Assembly (NCBI GenBank): GCA_038144195.1
Contig: JAYQNH010000002.1
Span: forward strand, 558,001-622,000
Source of the DNA: VMDJ01 sp038144195
GTDB lineage: Bacteria > Pseudomonadota > Gammaproteobacteria > Chromatiales > Chromatiaceae
Length of the DNA stretch: 64,000 nt
Direction of reading: 5' to 3'
This document shows positions 1-8,763 of the stretch, in pieces. A model generated the notes under the pieces. That model saw only the letters and a program-made list of their open reading frames with translations. It searched no databases and was not told where the DNA came from. Numbering within the stretch: position 1 is the first letter of the stretch; the number at the start of each line of letters is the position of its first letter. The position numbers and the translations under genes were made by a program.

Positions 1-205
1 CCGTCCTTTGAGTGGCTCCAGCTTTTTCACCCAAAACATCGTATTGCAAAGGACGTGCTGGAGAGATGAATTGGCCATTATTGGTTGTTACAGTCACGCC
101 ATGTTCGCCAACATACTTCCAAGCAATGTAAGCCGAGACTGGCGGTAATAAAAAGATGGCAAACAACGCAAGCAGCTGACGCTGTGATTTTGATAAGTTT
201 TTCAC
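1..205 (-). CDS. Partial conserved membrane-anchored protein downstream of SURF1
   Basis: Only the N-terminal 68 or so residues are in the window; the gene runs off the left edge. It begins at a GTG (203-205) that overlaps the SURF1 stop in a GTGA arrangement, so the two are translationally coupled. The visible protein has a short basic start (KNLSKSQRQ), one hydrophobic segment at about residues 11-30 and then a periplasmic part. Small single-TM proteins commonly sit between SURF1 and the heme A synthase gene in gammaproteobacterial oxidase operons, and this matches by position and topology. I infer a role in oxidase assembly or heme delivery; no catalytic motif is visible in the part present. 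Confidence 0.6.
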   Translation of the reverse strand, partial: MKNLSKSQRQLLALFAIFLLPPVSAYIAWKYVGEHGVTVTTNNGQFISPARPLQYDVLGEKAGATQRT

Positions 206-957
206 GAATCTAACCCCTCTTCGTGATGACGCGATGCGCGTTTCGTATTCACGCCCAAATAAATGATTAACAAGGCCGTCGCCAAACCAAACCACTGCAC
301 GGCATAACCAACATGTTTCTCCGGCGTGATCTCTTCAACCGGCATCCAATCAAATGCTAGCGAGCCCGGCTGATCTTCACTTAACACCAATGAATACGGC
401 AGCAAATCGATGCCCAGTCGCTGAGCGATCTCTGCAACATCCACATACTGCATAACGGTAAGTTGATCATTTTGCAGCCCTTCAGGTTGATCCATACGCA
501 AACCAACAGACTCAGGCCGGTCGAGATGACCAATCACTTCTACCTTTGCAGTTGGCACTGGCAGAAATGGCAAACTCGATCGGTCACCACCTATTGAAAC
601 CCAACCGCGATTGACTAAAAGACTTTGCCCATCGATCGCATTAAAAACGGTAAACACATGGTAGCCAGACTGACCATTGCGCACGCGGTTGTCCAATAAC
701 CATTGGCGTCCTTGGTCAAAATATCCTTCGACTCGCGCAGGACGGAAACGCTGCTGCTCAACATCAACCAATTTACTGTTTAGCACCAGCTCAGTTGCCT
801 CACTTTGAGCAACACGATCTTGGATTAGTGTCTGCTTTTCGACAGAGCGTCCAAGCTGCCAATTACCTAGGCTGAGTAACAAAATCATCAACAACACGAA
901 CACCACGCTTGGAATCAAGCGCGGTATAAATATCCAGTTGTTGAATCGAATCACCAT
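202..957 (-). CDS. SURF1 family cytochrome oxidase biogenesis protein
   Basis: A 251-residue protein with the SURF1 architecture: a transmembrane helix near the N-terminus (about residues 12-33, followed by the family's G-W-Q motif in GNWQLGR), a long periplasmic domain with the conserved motif VNRGWVS at about 115-121, and a second helix close to the C-terminus (about 218-238). SURF1 helps insert heme a into subunit I of the terminal oxidase. It is the last fully visible member of the oxidase gene group and lies downstream of ctaE, separated from it by the opposite-strand DUF2909 gene. Its stop overlaps the next gene. Length and both membrane helices are normal for the family, and no defect is seen. 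Confidence 0.92.
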   Translation of the reverse strand: MVIRFNNWIFIPRLIPSVVFVLLMILLLSLGNWQLGRSVEKQTLIQDRVAQSEATELVLNSKLVDVEQQRFRPARVEGYFDQGRQWLLDNRVRNGQSGYHVFTVFNAIDGQSLLVNRGWVSIGGDRSSLPFLPVPTAKVEVIGHLDRPESVGLRMDQPEGLQNDQLTVMQYVDVAEIAQRLGIDLLPYSLVLSEDQPGSLAFDWMPVEEITPEKHVGYAVQWFGLATALLIIYLGVNTKRASRHHEEGLDS

Positions 958-1047
958 AAATACCTGTTTCTATTGCTATAATCTCGCGCAGTTTACAATC
1001 AGTAACCGCATTAATCATCGGTTAATGCACAACCTTGGAGACCCCTC

Positions 1048-1275
1048 ATGCTTACGAAAATGGCAGTCCTCGTAATTTTTGTCGCCATCGTCATCGCACT
1101 TGGCTCAAGCCTGGTTTATCTCGTTAAAGATAAAGGCGGCGACTCAAACCGTATGGTTAAAGCCCTCACCTTCCGTGTTGGCTTATCGCTCAGCTTATTC
1201 ATCTTATTGATGATCTTGGGTGCGACTGATGTTATTCAGTTACATGGCTTGTACCCACAGCCACCAGCTCAATAA
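1048..1275 (+). CDS. DUF2909 twin-transmembrane protein
   Basis: A 75-residue protein with two hydrophobic helices (about residues 5-26 and 44-63) joined by a short basic loop (KDKGGDSNRMVKALTFR). This is the layout of the DUF2909 / HIG1-like family, usually found next to cytochrome oxidase genes. It lies on the plus strand between SURF1 and ctaE, opposite to every oxidase gene around it, and a GGAG-type ribosome binding site (CTTGGAGACC) precedes the ATG. Two hairpins follow the stop. The biochemical function is not established; the conserved neighbourhood suggests a role in oxidase assembly or stability. Confidence 0.8.
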   Translation: MLTKMAVLVIFVAIVIALGSSLVYLVKDKGGDSNRMVKALTFRVGLSLSLFILLMILGATDVIQLHGLYPQPPAQ

Positions 1276-1280
1276 GCAAA

Positions 1281-1350
1281 AGAGCGAGGTCGCATAGCGG
1301 CCTCGCTCTTGTTTTTGATTAGCGCGGTACCGCTACGCTAATCGTTTCTT
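1281..1350. terminator. Tandem hairpins between DUF2909 and ctaE
   Basis: The first hairpin pairs 1281-1289 (AGAGCGAGG) with 1301-1309 (CCTCGCTCT), followed by GTTTTT on the plus strand. The second pairs 1317-1324 (GATTAGCG) with 1336-1343 (CGCTAATC), followed by a T-rich run. They lie between convergent genes, so they probably stop DUF2909 transcription and, in the other direction, reduce readthrough from ctaE. Confidence 0.75.
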
Positions 1351-1358
1351 TTTCTTCC

Positions 1359-2219
1359 TTACAGTACGTAAACGAAGATGAACAATCCCAACCACACCAC
1401 GTCAACGAAGTGCCAATACCAAGCGACGGCTTCGAAAGCAAAATGGTTTTCGTGAGTAAAGTGAGCTTTGTTCGCACGTAACATAATCACGAACAGCATC
1501 ACCGTACCAATCGTTACGTGGAAACCGTGGAAACCGGTCAACATGTAGAAGGTTGAACCATAGATGCCCGAACCCAATGTTAGGTTGAGGTCACCGTAAG
1601 CGTGGATGTACTCGTACGCTTGGAAGCCTAGGAAGATCGCACCCAGCGCAACCGTAGCCGCCAGCCAAAGTACCGTCTTACTTTTATCACCCGCTTTCAA
1701 TGCCCAGTGTGAAATCGTCAGCGTCACACCCGAGGTTAACAACAACAAAGTGTTGATAGCCGGAATACCCCATGCACCCATTGTCTGGAACTCGCCACCG
1801 ATATTGTTCGGACCGTTAGTAGGCCATGCTTCAGTGAAGCCAGACCACAAGGTTAAGTGCGTTGATACATCTTCACCCAATAACCATGGCACTGATAGAA
1901 CTCGCGCGTAGAACAAGGCGCCAAAGAAGGCCGCAAAGAACATCACCTCAGAGAAGATGAACCACATCATGCCTTGACGGAATGAACGATCGACTTGCTC
2001 GTTATACATGCCCTTCAAACTTTCACGCACAGTGGTGCCGAACCATCCGTACATCATGAACAACGTCATGGCTAAACCAATCAACATGACCATAGGACCA
2101 CTTCCTGATCCGTTAAACCACATTGCTGCACCAACCACGCTGGTGGTTAATGAAACGCTTGCCACGATTGGCCAATGACTGGCATGTGGGACGTAATAAC
2201 TATCCGCTGAATATGACAT
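1359..2219 (-). CDS. ctaE: Cytochrome c oxidase subunit III
   Basis: A 286-residue, highly hydrophobic protein with seven predicted membrane segments and the COX3 signatures: HASHWPI near the N-terminus, the F-x-S-E-V-M-F-F-A-A-F-F motif at about residues 88-99, and the C-terminal GFHGFHVTIGT (about 230-240) and WYWHFVDVVWL (about 267-277) motifs. Subunit III binds lipids and stabilises the aa3-type oxidase core and its proton-uptake path. It is the last gene of the minus-strand run DUF2244-ctaC-ctaD-small peptide-ctaG-ctaE, 52 bases after ctaG. It is intact and of normal length. Confidence 0.97.
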   Translation of the reverse strand: MSYSADSYYVPHASHWPIVASVSLTTSVVGAAMWFNGSGSGPMVMLIGLAMTLFMMYGWFGTTVRESLKGMYNEQVDRSFRQGMMWFIFSEVMFFAAFFGALFYARVLSVPWLLGEDVSTHLTLWSGFTEAWPTNGPNNIGGEFQTMGAWGIPAINTLLLLTSGVTLTISHWALKAGDKSKTVLWLAATVALGAIFLGFQAYEYIHAYGDLNLTLGSGIYGSTFYMLTGFHGFHVTIGTVMLFVIMLRANKAHFTHENHFAFEAVAWYWHFVDVVWLGLFIFVYVL

Positions 2220-2271
2220 TTTTCCCCCTTATAGTTTTCTTATTAGATGAGCGTCAAAACGGCCATCAAAA

Positions 2272-2814
2272 TTAGTTAGCTGCTGTTTTATTTGAGACAT
2301 CAAACAAGGTGTAAGCCAAGGTCAATGTTTTCACGTCATCAGGCAAGCGTGGATCAACCACGAAGCGCAATGGCATTTCTTTGGACTCCCCCGCCGCCAA
2401 AGATTGCTTCTCAAAACAAAAGCATTCTGTTTTATTGAAATAACGGCTCGCTTTCGTTGGCGATACGCTAGGCACTGCCTGCCCCGTCATTACAGTATGT
2501 GTTGTGTTACTAGCAACAAACTGAGCTGCTGTTAACTGCCCAGGCGTTACCTGCATAGTCGTGACCAAAGGCTTAAAGTCCCATGGCATATCGCTCGCGT
2601 TGTTCGCAACGAACTGCACTGTGACTAAACGGTTTTTATCTGGCTGATACTGTGCAGCGATTTCTGACTCAGTTATCACACCCGTCTTACCGTTTAAGCC
2701 CGTCAACTCACAAAAGATGTCATACAAAGGCACCAACAAATAACCAAAGCCAAACATCATCACAGCCACACTGGCCATTTTGAAGAATGAACGTTGATTC
2801 TTTGCTTTCTCCAC
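2272..2814 (-). CDS. ctaG: Cytochrome c oxidase copper-insertion protein (Cox11/CtaG)
   Basis: A 180-residue protein with one N-terminal membrane anchor (about residues 9-30) and a periplasmic beta-domain carrying the copper motif C-F-C-F (NKTECFCFEKQ, about 128-138). It delivers copper to the CuB site of subunit I. The start is a GTG at 2812-2814, only two bases after the stop of the 37-residue upstream peptide, so the two are probably translationally coupled; no strong Shine-Dalgarno precedes it. The order ctaD-small peptide-ctaG-ctaE is the standard proteobacterial arrangement. Confidence 0.95.
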   Translation of the reverse strand: MEKAKNQRSFFKMASVAVMMFGFGYLLVPLYDIFCELTGLNGKTGVITESEIAAQYQPDKNRLVTVQFVANNASDMPWDFKPLVTTMQVTPGQLTAAQFVASNTTHTVMTGQAVPSVSPTKASRYFNKTECFCFEKQSLAAGESKEMPLRFVVDPRLPDDVKTLTLAYTLFDVSNKTAAN

Positions 2815-2816
2815 GC

Positions 2817-2930
2817 TTATGCGCCCGCCTTAGAAATCATCATGTAAATACCTGACACAAAAAAGGCCACTGCAACAAGACCGAGCGTCAGTGCCATTTT
2901 TACATTTGATTTACCAACATCTTTTGTCAT
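2817..2930 (-). CDS. Small cytochrome oxidase assembly peptide (37 aa)
   Basis: A short gene between ctaD and ctaG. It encodes 37 residues: a basic start (MTKDVGKSNVKMA), one transmembrane helix (ALTLGLVAVAFFVSGIYMM) and a tiny tail. A GGAAGACCTC stretch lies just upstream of its ATG, and it ends two bases before the ctaG GTG. Small single-TM proteins at this position are annotated in many proteobacteria as cytochrome oxidase small assembly protein. Assignment rests on position, size and topology rather than on a sequence motif. Confidence 0.7.
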   Translation of the reverse strand: MTKDVGKSNVKMALTLGLVAVAFFVSGIYMMISKAGA

Positions 2931-2948
2931 GAGGTCTTCCAGTAAAAC

Positions 2949-2967
2949 GCGCCCTACAAGAGGGCGC
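2949..2967 (-). terminator. Hairpin between ctaD and the small assembly peptide
   Basis: An inverted repeat, GCGCCCT (2949-2955) with AGGGCGC (2961-2967), five-base loop, followed on the minus strand by GTTTTAC. It lies 8 bases after the repaired ctaD stop and 18 bases before the next start. Its short T-run suggests partial termination or mRNA 3' stabilisation, giving more ctaD than assembly-factor transcript. Confidence 0.55.
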
Positions 2968-2975
2968 ATACATCA

Positions 2976-4554
2976 TTACTTAATTACTGGCGCTTCGTTG
3001 AAGCTGTGGTACGGCGCTGGAGAAGGAAGTTGTTCAAACTCCAAGCCTGTCGCACCTTCCCAAACTTGATCAGATGCTTTCTCCGCCTTTGACAGCTTTG
3101 TAGATCACCCAAACAAACATCAATTGAGAAAGACCGAATACAAAACCACCAATAGACGAAATCATATTCCAGTCTGCAAATTGAACTGCGTAGTCTGGGA
3201 TATGACGTGGCATACCGGCCAAGCCCAAGAAGTGTTGTGGGAAGAACAATACGTTTACTGAGATTGTTGAAATCCAGAAGTGCCACTTACCCAAGGTTTC
3301 GTCGTACATGTTACCGGTCCACTTAGGAAGCCAGTAATACGCTGCTGCCATGATTGAGTAAACCGCGCCGGTCACCAATACATAATGGAAGTGAGCTACA
3401 ACAAAGTAGGTGTCGTGATACTGGAAGTCAGCAGGCGCAATTGCCAACATCAAACCAGAGAAACCACCAATGGTAAACATCATGATGAAACCAATCGCAA
3501 ACAGCATTGGTGTTTCAAATGTCATCGAGCCTTTCCACATGGTGGATACCCAGTTAAAGACTTTTACACCGGTTGGCACCGCAATCATCATGGTCGCATA
3601 CATAAAGAATAGTTCACCGACCACCGGCATCCCCACTGTAAACATGTGGTGAGCCCATACGATGAATGACAAGAATGCGATTGATGCTGTTGCATAAACC
3701 ATTGAGCTATAGCCAAACAAGGGTTTACGAGCAAAGGTAGGAATAATCGCTGACACGATACCAAATGCAGGCAGGATCAGGATGTAAACCTCTGGGTGAC
3801 CAAAGAACCAGAAGATGTGCTGATACATCACTGGGTCACCGCCGCCAGCCGCACTAAAGAAGCTAGTCGCTGCGAACTTATCAGTTAACAACATAGTGAC
3901 CGCACCCGCCAATACAGGCATGGTTGCAATCAACAAATACGCTGTGATCAACCAAGTCCAGACGAACAATGGCATCTTCATCAATGTCATGCCTGGTGCA
4001 CGCATGTTAAGGATGGTTACCACAACATTGATAGCGCCCATGATCGAGCTGATACCCGCTAAGTGAATCGCGAAGATCATGAATGGGAAACCATCACCCA
4101 TCTGCAATGACAATGGTGGATAGATAGTCCAGCCACCTGCAGGACCGCCGCCTTCCATGAAGAAGGTAGACAGCAGCAAGCTAAACGCAAATGGCAAAAT
4201 CCAGAATGAGAAGTTATTCATTCGTGGCAGCGCCATATCTGGCGCACCAATCTGCATTGGGATCAGCCAGTTTGCCAAGCCTGTGAAGGCTGGCATGACC
4301 GCACCAAAGATCATGACCAAAGCGTGAACTGTAGTCATCGAGTTAAAGAATTGTGGATCAACCACCTGAAGACCCGGCTGGAACAATTCCGCACGGATCA
4401 CCATCGCCATTGCACCACCAATGAAGAACATCACCAGTGCAAACAACAGGTACAGGGTACCTATGTCTTTATGGTTGGTTGTTGTCACCCAACGCATCAG
4501 GCCTTTAGCAGGGCCGTGATCGTCATGACCGTCGTGAGTTGCTTCGTGACTCAT
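2976..4554 (-). CDS. ctaD: Cytochrome c oxidase subunit I, with a 3' frameshift
   Basis: Catalytic subunit of the aa3-type heme-copper oxidase with about 12 membrane helices. The heme and CuB ligand motifs are visible: HPEVYILILPAFG, VWAHHMFTVGM and VVAHFHYVLV, along with the N-terminal TTNHKDIGTLY. The direct reading ends early at 3070 after VKGGESI. One extra A in a GAAA run near 3077-3080 explains this: removing it continues as ASDQVWEGATGLEFEQLPSP and ends VIK at 2976, the normal subunit I tail (525 aa). I therefore extend the gene to 2976. ctaC lies 19 bases upstream, and a hairpin follows the repaired stop. The early stop is most likely a sequencing error. Confidence 0.95.
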
Positions 4555-4573
4555 AGCTGTACCCTCTTAAGTC

Positions 4574-5728
4574 TTAACGTATTGCTTTGATATCAGCAGG
4601 CTGAATCACCGAACCATTGTTACCCCAGCTTGCGCGTTGGTAAGTCAGTACGGCTGCCATGTCGACATCGTTCAAAATGCTTTTGTAAGCGGCCATTGCA
4701 GTACCTGCACGACCGTTCATTACTGTGTCTACGTGAGCTGCTGCTGCTCCATTTGCAATTGCACTACCCGCAATCGCTGGAAATGCACCAGGAAGGCCCG
4801 CGCCATTCGCTTGGTGACACGCTGCACAGTTGGTGTTGTAAACCTTCTCGCCTTTAGCGATAAGTTCTTCTTTCATCCAAACACGATCAGCTGCTGCCAC
4901 CGCATCCGCTGCTGCGCCTTTCTGAGACTCAACCCATTTAGCGTAATCCGCAGGATCTTTAGCAACCACCACGATAGGCATGAAACCGTGGTCCTTACCG
5001 CAAAGCTCAGCACACTGACCACGATAAACACCTGGCTTGTCAACTTTGGTCCATGCTTCGTTTACGAAACCAGGAATAGCGTCTTTTTTCCAGCCCAAAT
5101 CAGGCACCCACCACGCGTGGATAACATCTGCAGCGGTTAGCAAGAAACGAATCTTTTGGCCTGTTGGAATAACCAAAGGGTTATCAACATCAAGCAAGTA
5201 CTGATCACCAAACTGAGCTCGTAGGCTTTCAGTGGTCTGACCGGTCTTGAGTAGACGTGCTTCGTTGTGATCAGGATGGAGAGAACTGATGATTGATACA
5301 CCTTCAGCAGCGCCGTCGACGTAATCGTATTTCCACTTCCACTGAACGCCGGTTACTTTGATGGTCATGTCTGCGTTAGACGTATCTTCCATCGCAAGTA
5401 GCGTTTTAGTTGCTGGGATCGCCATGCTGATGAGGATAACGATTGGAATTACTGTCCAAACAATTTCCATCAACGTACTTTCATGGAAATGAGCTGCGAC
5501 TGCACCTTTGGATTTACGGTGAACAATCATTGAGTAAATCATGGCACCAAAGACCACGATACCGATTGCCACACACACCCAAAAGATGATCATGTGGATT
5601 TCATAGTTTGCCTGACTGGTGGCTGTAACACCCTCACGCATGTTCAGTGCGTAGTCTGCGAAAGCTGAACCAGTGCTAAGTCCGGTAGCTCCTACGACTG
5701 CAACGAGCCAATTCTTTAATGCTCTCAC
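4574..5728 (-). CDS. ctaC: Cytochrome c oxidase subunit II with fused C-terminal cytochrome c domain
   Basis: A 384-residue protein. It has an N-terminal signal sequence, two membrane helices (about residues 43-66 and 86-107), and a periplasmic cupredoxin domain with the CuA ligands in HAWWVPDLG and CAELCGKDHGFMP. A C-terminal monoheme cytochrome c domain carries CAACH at about residues 305-309 and a candidate axial Met in GTAMAAY. The CuA site accepts electrons from soluble cytochrome c and passes them to subunit I; the fused heme domain makes this a caa3-like electron input. It is the first core oxidase gene, 19 bases upstream of ctaD and 27 bases downstream of the DUF2244 gene. Confidence 0.97.
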   Translation of the reverse strand: MRALKNWLVAVVGATGLSTGSAFADYALNMREGVTATSQANYEIHMIIFWVCVAIGIVVFGAMIYSMIVHRKSKGAVAAHFHESTLMEIVWTVIPIVILISMAIPATKTLLAMEDTSNADMTIKVTGVQWKWKYDYVDGAAEGVSIISSLHPDHNEARLLKTGQTTESLRAQFGDQYLLDVDNPLVIPTGQKIRFLLTAADVIHAWWVPDLGWKKDAIPGFVNEAWTKVDKPGVYRGQCAELCGKDHGFMPIVVVAKDPADYAKWVESQKGAAADAVAAADRVWMKEELIAKGEKVYNTNCAACHQANGAGLPGAFPAIAGSAIANGAAAAHVDTVMNGRAGTAMAAYKSILNDVDMAAVLTYQRASWGNNGSVIQPADIKAIR

Positions 5729-5755
5729 TGTCTCCCCCTAGGTTTTTAGTGTTCG

Positions 5756-6243
5756 TTATGCCAACAAACTTTTCATTTGTTTGGCTAAATCTTGTTTTTC
5801 TTCTTCTGCGAGAAACTCACCAACCTCAACTCGCTTACCCGAAGCGGTGATGTTGACTGCCAACGGATACCATCCGATGCGTTTCTCTATCTCAATGCGC
5901 GCCCAACAACGTGGGATCGCAAAGCGTGACTCAGGACCTCCGCCTGTGCCACATCGACGCTGTCCTTTTCAACAATCACCTCATCTTCAGTGAAGGTGAT
6001 TAACTGACAACGTCGCGAAGCTTTAATCACTCGCAAAGAACAATACGCCAAGGCCGCAAGTTCAATACCTGCAAATGGAAGAATCATCCAAAAGCCTTGA
6101 AATGCAAAGGCCGCAGCGATTCCTCCGAGAATCACGGCAGTAGCAAGTAAAAACCATTTTGTTTCTCGCCAGTTCATCGACTGATTGGGTTGCACAAGGA
6201 TGCTTCCCTCGAGATGGTTTGGCGCTATTTCAGTAATAACCAT
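5756..6243 (-). CDS. DUF2244 integral membrane protein, frameshifted
   Basis: An approximately 162-residue protein once a single missing base near 5945-5950 is restored. The N-terminal half has two membrane helices separated by a short turn (about residues 30-48 and 52-68), then the beta-rich DUF2244 portion. Read directly, it ends early at 5887. The other frame continues as GGPESRFAIPRCWARIEIE and ends in SGKRVEVGEFLAEEEKQDL, which matches the expected family tail. The ATG at 6243 has a weak ribosome binding site. It is the first gene of the oxidase operon, 27 bases ahead of ctaC. Its function is unknown; co-transcription suggests a link to oxidase biogenesis. Confidence 0.75.
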
Positions 6244-6391
6244 AACAACGCAGCTGCTAAGCTAGACTCTTTATTATTGTTTTTGTTGGTCTCAGCTCGT
6301 ACAGCTCAGCTTAAGAACAGGAACAAACTTCAGTCCCAACAAATTATTGAGTGTGGAGATTATCTAGGCGTTACGGGCAGAGCAATTAAAT

Positions 6392-6421
6392 AACTTTGTG
6401 CTCATCTACAAAGTTTTTTTA
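6392..6421 (+). terminator. Plus-strand intrinsic terminator with no clear gene
   Basis: A perfect 8-bp stem, AACTTTGT (6392-6399) with ACAAAGTT (6408-6415), and an 8-base loop, followed by at least five further T residues on the plus strand. Neighbouring genes on both sides are on the minus strand, so its transcript is not explained. In the minus direction the flanking run is ATTTAATT, a weaker signal, though it could still help end bioD transcripts. Confidence 0.5.
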
Positions 6422-6491
6422 TAAAAAAATATTCCAATATTCTAATTAACTAATTGAATGTAGTCGTTTTCCTACTTTTGTTTAGCTTCTG

Positions 6492-7157
6492 CTATGAACA
6501 CCACATACTGATGTCCACACCCTGTCTAAAGTCAATCTCGGACGCACCGTTGGACAAGACCCCAAGGCAAGTACCTGCCAGTTTTTCCTCTAGAGTTGCG
6601 ATGTTCTGATCTAAAGCCAACATATTTGGATCTATCACCGATCCGATCCAACCCAAATAAGGCACATCGCTACTCAAAATCGCTTTTTCAGTTAACCGTG
6701 CATGATTCAAACAACCCAAGCGCAAGCCCACCACAAGCAATACCGGCAGCTGTAACTGCAGAGCCAAATCCGCCACATCCATTTGCTCATCCAACGGAAC
6801 CAGCCAACCCCCTGCACCTTCCACCAAAACCAAATCATGCTCAGCTTGTAAGACATTTGATTGCGCCAACAAACGCTGCATATCAATCACCTGCCCTTCT
6901 CGAGAGAGATGCGGTGATATCGGTTGCTGAAAACAATAGGGATTCACAGCCTCATATGGCAGCGAACAATCTGCCGCCCGCATCAATCGCAAAGCATCAT
7001 CGTTTTGCCATTGACCATTAACCTGCTCAGCACCCGCTGCAATAGGCTTAAGGGGCGCGACTGACCTACCCTGCTCGCGTAAAGCATTGAGTTACGCAAC
7101 GGAGACAGTGGTTTTTCCACAGTCTGTATCTGTACCTGTAACAAAGATGCCGCTCAT
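6492..7157 (-). CDS. bioD: Dethiobiotin synthetase, interrupted by an in-frame stop
   Basis: ATP-dependent carboxylation of 7,8-diaminopelargonic acid to dethiobiotin. The start at 7155-7157 gives MSGIFVTGTDTDCGKTTVSV with the P-loop GTDTDCGKT. Codon 22 is TAA (7092-7094), where a sense codon such as TTA (Leu) is expected. The same frame then continues with the normal body: VAPLKPIAAGAE, NDDALRLMRAA and VEGAGGWLVPL. Total length of 221 residues is normal. It is the last gene of the biotin operon and its start overlaps the bioC stop by four bases. A one-base substitution error or a genuine nonsense mutation would look the same here; errors elsewhere in the window favour the first. Confidence 0.85.
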
Positions 7158-8011
7158 GACTTTCGCAAACTCTCAGGCGACACCATCACAACACCCTCTT
7201 GTTTCTGTTGCACTGCGCCCCACGCATGCCCGTATATCACTTCATAACTCAACGGCAATCGCTCATCACATCGATATATTTCATACGCTGCTTTTAATTG
7301 CTGAAGTCGATCTTTACCTAACAAGCCTTTTCTTCGTTGCGTATCTGCATTAGTCACACCCGCTTGTTTCAGGTCTTTTAACAAACGCTCAACTGATTCA
7401 TAGGTCAGCGTCATATCCTCACGGTCCATCACGGGATCCATAAACTGCGCACCGACTAATGCATCACCATAGTCATGCATATCCAGAAAATGATGAACGT
7501 GCGGCAACCCATCCACTTGCGACCAGGCTTCGCGTAACTCTTTCAAGGTATCTGGACCAAAGGATGAAAACATCAATAAACCTTGCGGCTTGATCACGCG
7601 TTGTATTTCTTTAAATACTGCAGAGACATCTGACGTCCATTGAAATGCCGAACTGGAAAAAACCAAATCCACACTGTTTGCTGCAAGCGGCAAGTGATCC
7701 ATATCTGCGCATAAACAGGCTGGACGTTTTAACCAACGACCGCGTTTAGCACTCTTCTTTAGCATTGGTAATGAAAAATCTAACGCGATGACTTTGGCTT
7801 TTGGATAACGCTTCATCAACGCATCAATGGCACGACCCGTTCCACAACCGATATCCAAAATGACTTTTGGCTCGCACACAATGTAATCAAGGCGCTGAAT
7901 CAATCGCTCAGCGATCTCATGTTGCAGCACGGCCACATCATCATAGACAGCTGCCGCGCGACTAAATTGTGTACGCGCTGTGCGTTTATCAATAGCAACT
8001 GGATTAGCCAT
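7154..8011 (-). CDS. bioC: Malonyl-ACP O-methyltransferase BioC
   Basis: SAM-dependent methyltransferase that methylates malonyl-ACP to disguise it as a fatty-acid primer for pimelate-moiety synthesis. The Rossmann motif I ILDIGCGTGRAI lies at about residues 50-61, and post-I LDFSLPML follows. BioC-type sequences such as SSSAFQWTSDV and FSSFGPDTLKELREAW are clear. The start is taken at the ATG at 8011 (MANPVAIDKRTARTQFSRAA), the usual family beginning, and not at an ATG-like codon 54 bases further upstream; this start overlaps the bioH stop by eight bases. About 285 residues, intact. Confidence 0.95.
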   Translation of the reverse strand: MANPVAIDKRTARTQFSRAAAVYDDVAVLQHEIAERLIQRLDYIVCEPKVILDIGCGTGRAIDALMKRYPKAKVIALDFSLPMLKKSAKRGRWLKRPACLCADMDHLPLAANSVDLVFSSSAFQWTSDVSAVFKEIQRVIKPQGLLMFSSFGPDTLKELREAWSQVDGLPHVHHFLDMHDYGDALVGAQFMDPVMDREDMTLTYESVERLLKDLKQAGVTNADTQRRKGLLGKDRLQQLKAAYEIYRCDERLPLSYEVIYGHAWGAVQQKQEGVVMVSPESLRKS

Positions 8012-8763
8012 AGGTTTGTAACACCCACGCAAGAAACTCATCCGCATGCGACAACATCGGCGCATGACCCGACTTAGCGATCGTGGTTATCTTCGCTGAA
8101 GGACACAACTGCGCAACGGCATCCGCCGCACCACTGGGCACTAATGTATCGCGCTCACCAAACAGCCAATATGAACCTTGCAAACCATGTATGTGCTCAC
8201 GCAAATCGGTGTTTAATAAAATCGCCAGACCTTGCTGAAGACCTGCATCGCTTGCCGCAGGGCGCGTTGCCAAAGCCTGCTCAATATCACGCAAGATGAC
8301 ACGCGCATCTGCAAGCCCCTTCACTTGAAGACCCAAAAAGCGCTTTAAGGTAGATGTCGCATCATCCGCCAATGCATTCGCGAATTGATCAAACGTTGAT
8401 TGCGGCATCGCATCGCGCCAGCCATCTCGCTGCACAAAACTCGGTGTAGAACCCACCAAGCCCACAACATCGACACGCTCTGGCGCTTTAAGCGCTATTG
8501 CTTGAGATAACAGCCCACCCAATGACCAACCCATATAGTGACTTTTTACTGGAGCAACCTCTAACACGGTGTCGATCCATTGATCTAAATCCGCCTCTGG
8601 CAAAGCATCACTTTCACCATGACCTGGCAGCTCGATGAGATTGAGATGAAAGTTCGCGGCTAAAGCTGGCGTGATCGAAGTCCATACCGCTGCATTCATT
8701 CCCCAACCATGTAAGCAGGGTCAATTCAGGGCCAGATCCCAGCTGCTGCACACTTAAGCTCAT
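8004..8763 (-). CDS. bioH: Pimeloyl-ACP methyl ester carboxylesterase BioH, 5' frameshift
   Basis: Alpha/beta hydrolase that removes the methyl ester from pimeloyl-ACP. The nucleophile elbow MGWSLGGLL (Ser), the acid in FGERDTLVP and the histidine in KSGHAPMLS form the triad. Read directly, the protein begins at MNAAVW and lacks its N-terminus. An extra base at about 8712 explains this: from the ATG at 8761-8763 the frame reads MSLSVQQLGSGPELTLL and, after removing it, HGWGMNAAVW, the canonical BioH start with its oxyanion HGWG. The repaired length is 252 residues. The ATG overlaps the bioF stop (ATGA). Confidence 0.92.

Noticed and set aside
5781..5993. Plus-strand open frame inside the DUF2244 gene
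   Set aside because: It is antisense to a recognised gene, with no similarity or ribosome binding site; many similar antisense frames across the ribosomal genes were dropped for the same reason.
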